A stretch of DNA of 64,000 bases, taken from Calendula officinalis. Lineage: Eukaryota; Streptophyta; Magnoliopsida; Asterales; Asteraceae. The position numbers and the translations under genes were made by a program. Shown here one piece after another: positions 14,180-27,333 of the stretch. The stretch spans positions 51,104,646 to 51,168,645 of the forward strand of contig OY970821.1 of NCBI GenBank assembly GCA_963853835.1. Reading direction: 5' to 3'. Each line of letters starts with the position of its first letter. The first letter of the stretch is position 1. The notes beneath the pieces were generated by a model. That model did no database searches and was not told the origin of the DNA. It saw nothing but the letters and a program-made list of their open reading frames with translations.

Positions 14180-14332
14180 AAAAAAAAATGGTAAAGGAGT
14201 GTACCATTGACACTGCCCACATATTGTAACCGGACACCCGACCCAGCAACAGGTGCATTCCCCGGTGCATTCCCCGGTAAATCACCTAACAATGATATCC
14301 ACACCTCTGCTTGGGCTCGATATACGAGACCC
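14180..14332 (-). mobile_element. SINE-like insertion, diverged copy with internal 12-bp duplication
   Basis: Fourth full-length copy, 153 bp. It has nine A in the tract, CTGCCCACATATTGTAACC in place of CTGGCCACATATTGTGACC, and a tandem duplication of GGTGCATTCCCC that adds about 12 bp. It lies 4,477 bp after the copy at 9703, outside the regular 2,456-bp series. It has the same insertion point and flanks as the others. Confidence 0.8.
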
Positions 14333-17300
14333 ACCATTATAACAACTAGATGTCCATAACTGATACTGATGGCCCTTGAACCATTATAACTACTAGCCAT
14401 GACCGATAGCCTATATATATACATTTTACAAGTAATAGGTGTCCATAACCCATAACCAAGGCCATTGAACCATTATAACCACTACATGTCCATAACTCAT
14501 ATCGATGGCCCTTGAACCATTATAACTACTAGCCATGACCAATAGCCTATAGATATCCATTTTAAAAGTAACAGGTGTCCATTACGCATAACAATCATCC
14601 CTGAACCATTATAACCACTAGATTTCCATAACTGATACTGATGGCCCTTGAACAATTATAACTACTAGCCATGACCAATAGCCTATAGATATCCATTTTA
14701 CAAGTAACAGGTGTCCATAACCCATAACCATGGTCCTTGAATCATTATAACCACTAGATGTCCATAACTGATACTGGTGGCCCTTGAACCATTATAACTA
14801 CTAGCCATGTCCAATAGCCTACAGATATCCATTTTACAAGTTCCATAACCCATAACCATGGTTCTTGAACCATTATAACCACTAGATGTCCATAACTGAT
14901 ACTGATGGCCCATGAACCATTATAACTAGTAACCATGACCAGTAGCCTATATATATCCATTTTACAAGTAATAGGTGTCCTTAACCCATAACCAAGGCCA
15001 GTGAACCATTATAACCACTACATGTCCATAACTCATATCGATAGCCCTTGAACCATTATAACTACTAGCCATGACCAATAGCCTATAGATATCCATTTTA
15101 CAAGTAATAGGTGTCCATAACCCATAACCATGGTCCTTGAACCATTATAACAACTAGATGTCCATAACTGATACTGATGGCCCTTGAACCATTATAACTA
15201 CTAGCCATGACCAATAGCTTATAGATATACAATTTACAAGTAATAGGTATCCATAACCCACAACCAAGGCCATTGAACCATTATAACCACTACATGTCCA
15301 TAACTCATATCGATGGCCCTTGAACCATTATAACCACTAGCCATGACCAATAGCCTATAGATAACCATTTTACAAGTAATAGGTGTCCATTACCCATAAC
15401 AATCGTCGTCGAACCATTATAACCACTAGATGTCCATAACTGACACTGATAGCCCTTGAACCATTATAACTACTAGCCATGTCCAATAGCCTACAGATAT
15501 CCATTTTACAAGTAATAGGTGTCCATAACCCATAACCAAGGCCAATGAACCATTATAACCACTACATGTCCATAACTCATATCGATGGCCCATGAACCAT
15601 TATAACTACTAGCCATGTCCAATAGCCTACAGATATCCATTTTACAAGTAATAGGTGTCCTTAACCCATAACCAAGGCCAGTGAACCATTATAACCACTA
15701 CATGTCCATAACTCATATCGATGGCCCTTGTACCATTATAACTACTAGCCATGTCCAATAGCCTACAGATATCCATTTTACAAGTAATAGGTGTCCATAA
15801 CCCATAACCATGGTTCTTGAACCATTATAACCACTAGATGTCCATAACTGATACTGATGGCCCATGAACCATTTTAACTAGTAACCTTGACCAGTACCCT
15901 ACAGATATCCATTTTACAAGTAATAGGTGTCCAAAACCCATAACCAAGGCCAGTGAACCATTACAACCACTACATGTCCATATCTCATATCGATGGCCCC
16001 TTAACCATTATAACTACTAGCCATGACCAATAGTCTATATATCCATTTTACAAGTAATAGGTGTCCATAACCCATAACCATGGTCCTTGAACCATTATAA
16101 CAACTAGATGTCCATAACTGATACTGATGGCCCTTGAACCATTAAAATTACTAGCCATGACCGATAGCCTATAAATATACATTTTACAAGTAATAGGTGT
16201 CCATAACCCATAACCAAGGCCATTGAACCATTATAACCACTACATGTCCATAACTCATATCGATGGCCCTTGAACCATTATAACTACTAGCCATGACCAA
16301 TAGCCTATAGATATCCATTTTAAAAGTAACAGGTGTCCATTACGCATAACAATCGTCCCTGAACCATTATAACCACTAGATTTCCATAACTGATACCGAT
16401 GGCCCTTGAACCAATATAACTACTAGCCATGACCAATAGCCTATAGATATCCATTTTATAAGTAACAGGTGTCCATAACCCATAACCATGGTCCTTGAAT
16501 CATTATAACCACTAGATGTCCATAACTGATACTGATGGCCCTTGAACCATTATAACTACTAGCCATGTCCAATAGCCTACAGATATCCATTTTACAAGTA
16601 ATAGGTGTCCATAACCCATAACCGTGGTTCTTGAACCATTATAACCACTAGATGTCCATAACTGATACTGGTGGCCCATGAACCATTATAACCAGGTACC
16701 ATGACCAGTAGCCTATATATATCCATTTTACAAGTAATAGGTGTCCTTAACCCATAACCAAGGCCAGTGAACCATTATAACCACTAGATGTCCATAACTC
16801 ATATCGATGGCCCTTGAACCATTGTAACTACTAGCCATGACCAATAGCCTATAGATATCCATTTTACAAGTAATAGGTCCCATAACCATGGTCCTTGAAT
16901 CATTATAACCACTAGATGTCCATAACTGATACTGATGGCCATTGAACCATTATAACTACTAGCCATGACCAATAGCCTATAGATATCCATTTTAAATGTA
17001 ACAGGTGTCCATTACGCATAACAATCGTCCCTGAACCATTATAACCACTAGATTTCCATAACTGATACTGATGGCCCTTGAACCATTATAACAACTAGCC
17101 ATGTCCAATAGCCTACAGATATCCATTTTACAAGTAATAGGTGTCCATAACCCATAACCAAGGCCAATGAACCATTATAACCACTACATGTCCATAACTC
17201 ATATCGATGGCCCTTGTACCATTATAACTACTAGCCATGTCCAATAGCCTACAGATATCCATTTTACAAGTAATAGGTGTCCATAACCCATAACCATGGT

Positions 17301-18299
17301 TCTTGAACCATTATAACCACTAGATGTCCATAACTGATACTGATGGCCCTTGAACCATTATAACTACTAGCCATGTCCAATAGCCTACAGATATACATTT
17401 TACAAGTAATAGGTGTCCATAACCCATAACCATGGTTCTTGAACCATTATAACCACTAGATGTCCAAAACTGATACTGATGGCCCATGAACCATTATAAC
17501 TAGTAACCATGACCAGTAGCCTATAGATATCCATTTTACAAGTAATAGGTGTCCATAACCCATAACCAAGGCCAGTGAACCATTATAACCACTACATGTC
17601 CATATCTCATATCGATGGCCCCTTAACCATTATAACTACTAGCCATGACCCATAGTCTATAGATATCCATTTTACAAGTAATAGGTGTCCATAACCCATA
17701 ACCATGGTCCTTGAACCATTATAACAACTAGATGTCCACAACTGATACTGATGGCCCTTGAACCATTATAACTACTAGCCATGACCGATAGCCTATAAAT
17801 ATACATTTTACAAGTAATAGGTGTCCATAACCCATAACCAAGGCCATTGAACCATTATAACCACTACATGTCCATAACTCATATCGATGGCCCTTGAACC
17901 ATTATAACTACTAGCCATGACCGATAGCCTATAGATATCCATTTTAAAAGTAACAGGTGTCCATTACGCATAACAATCGTCCCTGAACCATTATAACCAC
18001 TAGATTTCCATAACTGATACCGATGGCCCTTGAACCATTATAACTACTAGCCATGACCAATAGCCTATAGATATCCATTTTACAAGTAACAGGTGTCCAT
18101 AACCCATAACCATGGTCCTTGAATCATTATAACCACTAGATGTCCATAACTGATACTGATGGCCCTTGAACCATTATAACTACTAGCCATGTCCAATAGC
18201 CTACAGATATCCATTTTACAAGTAATAGGTGTCCATAACCCATAACCATGGTTCTTGAACCATTAAAACCACTAGATGTCCATAACTGATACTGATGGC

Positions 18300-19930
18300 C
18301 CATGAACCATTATAACTAGTAACCATGACCAGTAGCCTATATATATCCATTTTACAAGTAATAGGTGTTCTTAACCCATAACCAAGGCCAGTGAACCATT
18401 ATAACCACTACATGTCCATATCTCATATCGATGGCCCCTGAACCATTATAACTTCTAGCCATGACCAATACTCTATAGATTTCCATTTTACAAGTAATAG
18501 GTGTCCATAACCCATAAACATGGTCCTTGAACAATTATAACAACTAGATGTCCATAACTGATACTGATGGCCCTTGAACCATTATAACTACTACCCATGA
18601 CCGATAGCCTATAAATATACATTTTACAAGTAATAGGTGTCCATAACCCATAACCAAGGCCATTGAACCATTATAACCACTACATGTCCATAACTCATAT
18701 CGATGGCCCTTGAACCATTATAACTACTAGCCATGACCAATAGCCTATAGATATCGATTTTAAAAGTAATAGGTGTCCATTACGCATAACAATCGTCCCT
18801 GAACCAGTATAACCACTAGATTTCCATAACTGATATCGATGGCCCTTGAACCATTATAACTACTAGCCATGACTAATAGCCTATAGATATCCATTTTACA
18901 AGTAATAGTGTCCATAACCCATAACCATGGTCCTTGAACCATTATAACAACTAGATGTCCATAACAGATACTGATAGCCCTTGAACCATTATAACTACTA
19001 GCCATGACCAATAGCCTATAGATATCCATTTTACAAGTAATAGGTGTCCATAACCCATAACCATGGTCCTTGAATCATTATAACCACTAGATGTCCATAA
19101 CTGATACTGATGGCCCTTGAACCATTATAACTACTAGCCATGACCAGTAGCCTATATATATCCATTTTACAAGTAATAGGTGTCCTTAACCCATAACCAA
19201 GGCCAGTGAACCATTATAACCACTACATGTCCATAACTCATATCGATGGCCCCTGAACCATTATAACTTCTAGCCATGACCAATACTCTATAGATTTCCA
19301 TTTTACAAGTAATAGGTGTCCATAACCCATAAACATGGTCCTTGAACAATTATAACAACTAGATGTCCATAACTGATACTGATGGCCCTTGAACCATTAT
19401 AACTACTAGCCATGACCGATAGCCTATAAATATACATTTTACAAGTAATAGGTGTCCATAACCCATAACCAAGGCCATTGAACCATTATAACCACTACAT
19501 GTCCATAACTCATATCGATGGCCCTTGAACCATTATAACTACTAGCCATGACCGATAGTCTATAGATATCCATTTTAAAAGTAATAGGTGTCCATTACGC
19601 ATAACAATCGTCCCTGAACCATTATAACCACTAGATTTCCATAACTGATACCGATGGCCCTTGAACCATTATAACTACTAGCCATGACCAATAGCCTATA
19701 GATATCCATTTTACAAGTAATAGGTGTCCATAACCCATAACCATGGTCCTTGAATCATTATAACCACTAGATGTCCTTAACTGATACTGATGGCCCTTGA
19801 ACCATTATAACTACTAGCCAAGTCCAATAGCCTACAGATATACATTTTACAAGTAATAGGTGTCCATAACCCATAACCATGGTTCTGGAACCATTATAAC
19901 CACTAGATGTCCAAAACTGATACTGATGGC
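18300..19930. repeat. 6-monomer tandem duplication
   Basis: Two successive segments about 815 bp apart (6 monomers minus 1 bp) share rare variants: CATAAACATGGTCCTTGAAC followed by AATTATAAC at about 18516 and 19331, and the CTCTATAGATTTCC monomer next to it. The copies differ at several sites, for example CCAGTATAACC against CCATTATAACC, so they are older than the 2,456-bp series. The limits are approximate. Confidence 0.65.
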
Positions 19931-20052
19931 CCATGAACCATTATAACTAGTAACCATGACCAGTAGCCTATAGATATCCATTTTACAAGTAATAGGTGTC
20001 CATAACCCATAACCAAGGCCAGTGAACCATTATAACCACTACATGTCCATAA

Positions 20053-23000
20053 CTCATATTGATGGCCTTTGAACCATTATAACTACTAGCTATGACCAAT
20101 AGCTTATAGATATCCATTTTACAAGTAATAGGTGTCCATAACCCATAACCATGGTCCTTGAACCATTATAACCAGTAGTTGTCCATAACTGATACTGATG
20201 GTCCTTGAACCATTATAACTACTAGCCATGACCAATAGCCTATAAATATCCATTTTACAAGTAATAGGTGTCCATAACCCATAACCAAGGCCAGTGAACC
20301 ATTATAACCACTACATGTCCATAACTCATATCGATGGCCCTTGAACCATTATAACTACTAGCCATGACCAATAGCCTACAAATATCCATTTTACAAGTAA
20401 TAGGTGTCCATAACCCATAACCATGGTCCTTGAATCATTATAACCACTAGATGTCCATAACTGATACTGATGGCCCTTGAACCATTATAACTACTAGCCA
20501 TGTCCAATAGCCTACAAATATCCATTTTACAAGTAATAGGTGTCCATAACCCATAACCATGGTCCTTGAATCATTATAACCACTAGATGTCCATAACTGA
20601 TACTGATGGCCCTTGAACCATTATAACTACTAGCCATGTCCAATAGCCTACATATATACATTTTACAAGTAACAGGTGTCCATAACCCATAACCATGGTT
20701 CTTGAACCATTATAACCACTAGATGTCCATAACTGATACTGATGGCCCATGAACCATTATAACTAGTAACCATGACCAGTAGCCTATATATATCCATTTT
20801 ACAAGTAATAGGTGTTCTTAACCCATAACCAAGGCCAGTGAACCATTATAACCACTACATGTCCATAAATCATATCGATGGCCCTTGACCCATTATAACT
20901 ACTAGCCATGACCAATAGCCTATAGATATCCATTTTACAAGTAATAGGTGTCCATAACCCATAACCATGGTCCTTGAACCATTATAACAACTAGATGTCC
21001 ATAACCGATACTGATGGCCCTTGAACCATTATAACTACTAGCCATGACCAATAGCCTATAAATATCCATTTTACAAGTAATAGGTGTCCATAACCCATAA
21101 CCAAGGCCAGTGAACCATTATAACCACTACATGTCCATAACTCATATCGATGGCCCTTGAACCATTATAGCTACTAGCCATGATCAATAGCCTATAGATA
21201 TCCATTTTAGAAGTAATAGGTGTCCATAACCCATAACCATGGTCCTTGAATCATTATAACCACTAGGTGTCCATAACTGATACTGATGGCCCTTGAACCA
21301 TTATAACTACTAGCCATGTCCAATAGCCTACAGATATACATTTTACAAGTAATAGGTGTCCATAACCCATAACCATGGTTCTTGAACCATTATAACCACT
21401 AGATGTCCAAAACTGATACTGATGGCCCATGAACCATTATAACTAGTAACCATGACCAGTAGCCTATAGATATCCATTTTACAAGTAATAGGTGTCCATA
21501 ACCCATAACCAAGGCCAGTGAACCATTATAACCACTACATGTCCATAACTCATATTGATGGCCTTTGAACCATTATAACTACTAGCTATGACATATAGCT
21601 TATAGATATCCATTTTACAAGTAATAGGTGTCCATAACCCATAACCATGGTCCTTGAACCATTATAACAAGTAGTTGTCCATAACTGATACTGATGGTCC
21701 TTGAACCATTATAACTACTAGCCATGACCAATAGCTTATAAATATCCATTTTACAAGTATTAGGTGTCCATAACCCATAACCAAGGCCAGTGAACCATTA
21801 TAACCACTACATGTCCATAACTCATATCGATGGCCCTTGAACCATTATAACTACTAGCCATGACCAATAGCCTATAGATATCCATTTTACAAGTAATAGG
21901 TGTCCATAACCCATAACCATGGTCCTTGAATCATTATAACCACTAGATGTCCATAACTGATACTGATGGCCCTTGAACCATTATAACTACTAGCCATGTC
22001 CAATAGCCTACAGATATCCATTTTACAAGTAATAGGTGTCCATAACCCATAATCATGGTCCTTGAATCATTATAACCACTAGATGTCCATAACTGATACT
22101 GATGGCCCTTGAACCATTATAACTACTAGCCATGTCCAATAGCCTACAGATATCCATTTTACAAGTAATAGGTGTCCATAACCCATAACCATGGTTCTTG
22201 AACCATTATAACCACTAGATGTCCATAACTGATACTGATGGCCCATGAACCATTATAACTAGTAACCATGACTAGTAGCCTATATATATCCATTTTACAA
22301 GTAATAGGTGTCCTTAACCCATAACCAAGGCCAGTGAACCATTATAACCACTACATGTCCATAACTCATATCGATGGCCCTTGAACCATTATAACTACTA
22401 GCCACGACCAATAGCCTATAGATATCCATTTTACAAGTAATAGGTGTCCATAACCCATAACCATGGTCCTTGAATCATTATAACCACTAGATGTCCATAA
22501 CTGATACTGATGGCCCTTGAACCATTATAACTACTAGCCATGTCCAATAGCCTACAGATATCCATTTTACAAGTAATAGGTGTCCATAACCCATAACCAT
22601 GGTCCTTGAATCATTATAACCACTAGATGTCCATAACTGATACTGATGGCCCTTGAACCATTATAACTACTAGCCATATTTAATAGCCTACATATATACA
22701 TTTTACAAGTAACAGGTGTCCATAACCCATAACCATGGTTCTTGAACCATTATAACCACTAGATGTCCATAACTGATACTGATGGCCCATGAACCATTGT
22801 AACTAGTAACCATGACCAGTAGCCTATATATATCCATTTTACAAGTAATAGGTGTTCTAAACCCATAACCAAGGCCAGTGAACCATTATAACCACTACAT
22901 GTCCATAACTCATATCGATGGCCCTTGACCCATTATAACTACTAGCCATGACCAATAGCCTATAGATATCCATTTTACAAGTAATAGGTGTCCATAACCC

Positions 23001-25080
23001 ATAACCATGGTCCTTGAACCATTATAACAACTAGATGTCCATAACTGATACTGATGGCCCTTGAACCATTATAACTACTAGCCATGACCAATAGCCTATA
23101 AATATCCATTTTACAAGTAATAGGTGTCCATAACCCATAACCAAGGCCAGTGAACCATTATAACCACTACGTGTCCATAACTCATATCGATGGCCCTTGA
23201 ACCATTATAACTACTAGCCATGATCAATAGCCTATAGATATCCATTTTAGAAGTAATAGGTGTCCATAACCCATAACCATGGTCCTTGAATCATTATAAC
23301 CACTAGGTGTCCATAACTGATACTGATGGCCCTTGAACCATTATAACTACTAGCCATGTCCAATAGCCTACAGATATACATTTTACAAGTAATAGGTGTC
23401 CATAACCCATAACCATGGTTCTTGAACCATTATAACCACTAGATGTCCAAAACTGATATTGATGGCCCATGAACCATTATAACTAGTAGCCATGACCAGT
23501 AGCCTATAGATATCCATTTTACAAGTAATAGGTGTCCATAACCCATAACCAAGGCCAGTGAACCATTATAACCACTACATGTCCATAACTCATATTGATG
23601 GCCTTTGAACCATTATAACTACTAGCTATGACCAATAGCTTATAGATATCCATTTTACAAGTAATAGGTGTCCATAACCCATAACCATGGTCCTTGAACC
23701 ATTATAACCAGTAGTTGTCCATAACTGATACTGATGGTCCTTGAACCATTATAACTACTAGCCATGACCAATAGCCTATAAATATCCATTTTACAAGTAA
23801 TAGGTGTCCATAACCCATAACCAAGGCCAGTGAACCATTATAACCACTACATGTCCATAACTCATATCGATGGCCCTTGAACCATTATAACTACTAGCCA
23901 TGACCAATAGCCTATAGATATCCATTTTACAAGTAATAGGTGTCCATAACCCATAACCATGGTCCTTGAATCATTATAACCACTAGATGTCCATAAGTGA
24001 TACTGATGGCCCTTGAACCATTATAACTACTAGCCATGTCCAATAGCCTACAGATATCCATTTTACAAGTAATAGGTGTCCATAACCCATATGGTCCTTG
24101 AATCATTATAACCACTAGATGTCCATAACTGATACTGATGGCCCTTGAACCATTATAACTACTAGCCATGTCCAATAGCCTACAGATATCCATTTTACAA
24201 GTAATAGGTGTCCATAACCCATAACCATGGTTCTTGAACCATTATAACCACTAGATGTCCATAACTGATACTGATGGCCCATGAACCATTATAACTAGTA
24301 ACCATGACCAGTAGCCTATATATATCCATTTTACAAGTAATAGGTGTCCTTAACCCATAACCAAGGCCAGTGAACCATTATAACCACTACATGTCCATAA
24401 CTCATATCGATGGCCCTTGAACCATTATAACTACTAGCCACGACCAATAGCCTATAGATATCCATTTTACAAGTAATAGGTGTCCATAACCCATAACCAT
24501 GGTCCTTGAACCATTATAACAACTAGATGTCCGTAACTGATACTGATGGCCCTTGAACCATTATAACTACTAGCCATGACCAATAGCCTATACATATCCA
24601 TTTTACAAGTAATAGGTGTCCATAACCCATAACCAAGGCCAGTGAACCATTATAACCACTACATGTCCATAACTCATATCGATGGCCCTTGACCCATTAT
24701 AACTACTAGCCATGATCAATAGCCTATAGATATCCATTTTAGAAGTAATAGGTGTCCATAACCCATAACCATGGTCCTTGAATCATTATAACCACTAGAT
24801 GTCCATAACTGATACTGATGGCCCTTGAACCATTATAAGTACTAGCCATGTCCAATAGCCTACAGATATACATTTTACAAGTAATAGGTGTCCATAACCC
24901 ATAACCGTGGTTCTTGAACCATTATAACCACTAGATGTCCAAAACTGATACTGATGGCCCATGAACCATTATAACTAGTAACCATGACCAGTAGCCTATA
25001 GATATCCATTTTACAAGTAATAGGTGTCCATAACCCATAACCAAGGCCAGTGAACCATTATAACCACTACATGTCCATAA
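20053..25080. repeat. Alternating 11-mer and 15-mer HOR (about 3.5 kb compound unit)
   Basis: The variant CTCATATTGATGGCCTTTG occurs at 20053, 21549, 23589 and 25081. The spacings are 1,496 bp (11 monomers), 2,040 bp (15 monomers) and 1,492 bp (11 monomers with a 4-bp loss at about 24090, CCCATATGGTCC). The 20053 to 23589 and 21549 to 25081 intervals are 3,536 and 3,532 bp, so a 26-mer compound unit fits. Companion variants such as CAGTAGTTGTCC and CTAGGTGTCC follow the same order. Confidence 0.75.
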
Positions 25081-25958
25081 CTCATATTGATGGCCTTTGA
25101 ACCATTATAACTACTAGCTATGACCAATAGCTTATAGATATCCATTTTACAAGTAATAGGTGTCCATAACCCATAACCATGGTCCTTGAACCATTATAAC
25201 CAGTAGTTGTCCATAACTGATACTGATGGTCCTTGAACCATTATAACTACTAGCCATGGCCAATAGCCTATAAATATCCATTTTACAAGTAATAGGTGTC
25301 CATAACCCATAACCAAGGCCAGTGAACCATTATAACCACTACATGTCCATAACTCAAATCGATGGCCCTTGAACCATTATAACTACTAGCCATGACCAAT
25401 AGCCTATAGATAACCATTTTACAAGTAATAGGTGTCCATTACCCATAACAATCGTCGTCGAACCATTATAACCACTAGATGTCCATAACTGACACTGATG
25501 GCCCTTGAACCATTATAACTACTAGCCTTGACCAATAGCCTAGAGATATCCATTTTACAAGTAATAGGTGTCCATAACCCATAACCATGGTCCTTGAATC
25601 ATTAAAACCACTAGATGTCCATGACTGATACTGATGGCCCTTGAACCATTATAACTACTAGCCATGACCAATAGCCTATAGATATCCATTTTACAAGTAA
25701 TAGGTGTCCGTAACCCGTAACCATGGTCCTTGAATCATTATAACCACTAGATGTCCATGACTGATACTGATGGCCCTTGAACCATTATAACTACTAGCCA
25801 TGTCCAATAGCCTACATATATACATTTTACAAGTAATATGTGTCCATAACCCATAATCATGGTTCTTGAACCATTATAACCACTAGATGTCCATAACTGA
25901 TACTGATGGCCCTTGAACCATTATAACTACTAGCCATGACCAATAGCCTATATATATC
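25081..25958. repeat. Transitional satellite between HOR blocks
   Basis: Satellite monomers linking the 11/15-mer block to the 7-mer block. It contains ATAACAATCGTCGTCG and CCATGACTGATACTG variants typical of the right half of the window together with forms seen to the left. Nothing else is present. Confidence 0.6.
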
Positions 25959-27333
25959 GATTTTAAAAGTAATAGGTGTCCATTACGCATAACAATCGTC
26001 CCTGAACCAGTATAACCACTAGATTTCCATAACTGATACCGATGGCCCTTGAACCATTATAACTACTAGCCATGACCAATAGCCTATAGATATCCATTTT
26101 ACAAGTAATGGGTGTCCATAACCCATAACCATGGTCCTTGAACCATTATAACAACTAGATGTCCATAATAGAAACTGATAGCCCTTGAACCATTATAACT
26201 ACTAGCCATGTCCAATAGCCTACAGATATACATTTTACAAGTAATAGGTGTCCATAACCCACAACCAAGGCCATTGAACCATTATAACCACTAGATGTCC
26301 ATAACTGATACTGATGGCCCATGAACCATTTTAACTAGTAACCTTGACCAGTACCCTACAGATATCCATTTTACAAGTAATAGGTGTCCATAACCCATAA
26401 CCAAGGCCAGTGAACCATTATAACCACTAGATGTCCATAACTGACACTGATGGCCCTTGAACCATTATAACTACTAGCCTTGACCAATAGCCTATAGATA
26501 TCCATTTTACAAGTAATAGGTGTCCATAACCCATAACCATGGTCCTTGAATCATTATAACCACTAGATGTCCATGACTGATACTGATGGCCCTTGAACCA
26601 TTATAACTACCAGCCATGTCCAATAGCCTACAGATATACATTTTACAAGTAATAGGTGTCCATAACCCATAACCATGGTTCTTGAACCATTATAACCACT
26701 AGATGTCCATAACTGATACTGATGGCCCATGAACCATTTTAACTAGTAACCTTGACCAGTACCCTACAGATATCCATTTTACAAGTAATAGGTGTCCATA
26801 ACCCATAACCAAGGCAAGTGAACCATTATAACCACTACATGTCCATAACTCATATCGATGGCCCTTGAACCATTATAACTACTAGCCATGACCAATAGCC
26901 TATAGATATCGATTTTAAAAGTAATAGGTGTCCATTACGCATAACAATCGTCCCTGAACCAGTATAACCACTAGATTTCCATAACTGATACCGATGGCCC
27001 TTGAACCATTATAACTACTAGCCATGACCAATAGCCTATAGATATCCATTTTACAAGTAATAGGTGTCCATAACCCATAACCATGGTCCTTGAACCATTA
27101 TAACAACTAGATGTCCATAACAGAAACTGATAGCCCTTGAACCATTATAACTACTAGCCATGTCTTATAGCCTACAGATATACATTTTACAAGTAATAGG
27201 TGTCCATAACCCACAACCAAGGCCATTGAACCATTATAACCACTAGATGTCCATAACTGATACTGATGGCCCATGAACCATTTTAACTAGTAACCTTGAC
27301 CAGTACCCTACAGATATCCATTTTACAAGTAAT
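25959..27333. repeat. 7-mer HOR (952 bp) left of the LINE
   Basis: The anchor GATTTTAAAAGTAATAGG occurs at 25959 and 26911, exactly 952 bp apart. The variant order is ATTACGCATAAC, then AGAAACTGATAG, then CACAACCAAGGCCATTG, then TTTTAACTAGTAACCTTGAC. The same order is found to the right of the LINE, so the 7-mer HOR existed before the insertion. Confidence 0.85.

Larger units (their letters stand above)
11159..20052. repeat. Irregular satellite zone
   Basis: Satellite only, apart from the insert at 14180, with no single HOR period. Visible markers include an abrupt junction at 11191-11198, where part of subunit A is missing (CCAATGAATGTCC). A 1-bp-deleted monomer, TATAAATTACATTTTAC, occurs at about 11669 and 13164, 1,495 bp apart (11 monomers minus 1). 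The 8-bp-deleted monomer is at 14840. Near 13.0-13.8 kb neighbouring monomers carry mixed combinations of variants otherwise seen apart, as expected from gene conversion or repeated unequal exchange. No gene seen. Confidence 0.8.
1..27333. repeat. 136-bp satellite array, left block
   Basis: Continuous head-to-tail satellite. The marker CCATTTTACAAGTAAT recurs every 136 bp (for example at 77, 213 and 349), and every copy I inspected has the same orientation. Monomers differ by point changes and rare short indels, and groups of variants recur in fixed order as higher-order repeats. The block starts outside the window and ends at the LINE junction. There is no gene in it. Because 136 is not a multiple of 3, any open frame shifts phase from monomer to monomer, so the short minus-strand frames (60-95 codons) rich in SYNGSRA and ISYGH are translated satellite. 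A centromeric or other heterochromatic location is inferred from array size and homogeneity, not shown by the sequence. Confidence 0.97.

Noticed and set aside
2569..24193. Many minus-strand open frames of 60-95 codons with repeated SYNGSRA, ISYGH and WLWVMD peptides, which could be read as a repeat-protein gene family
   Set aside because: They are direct translations of the satellite. The 136-bp period shifts frame each monomer, the frames begin and end wherever variants remove a stop, and the longest ones run through the SINE-like insert. No codon-level conservation is visible.
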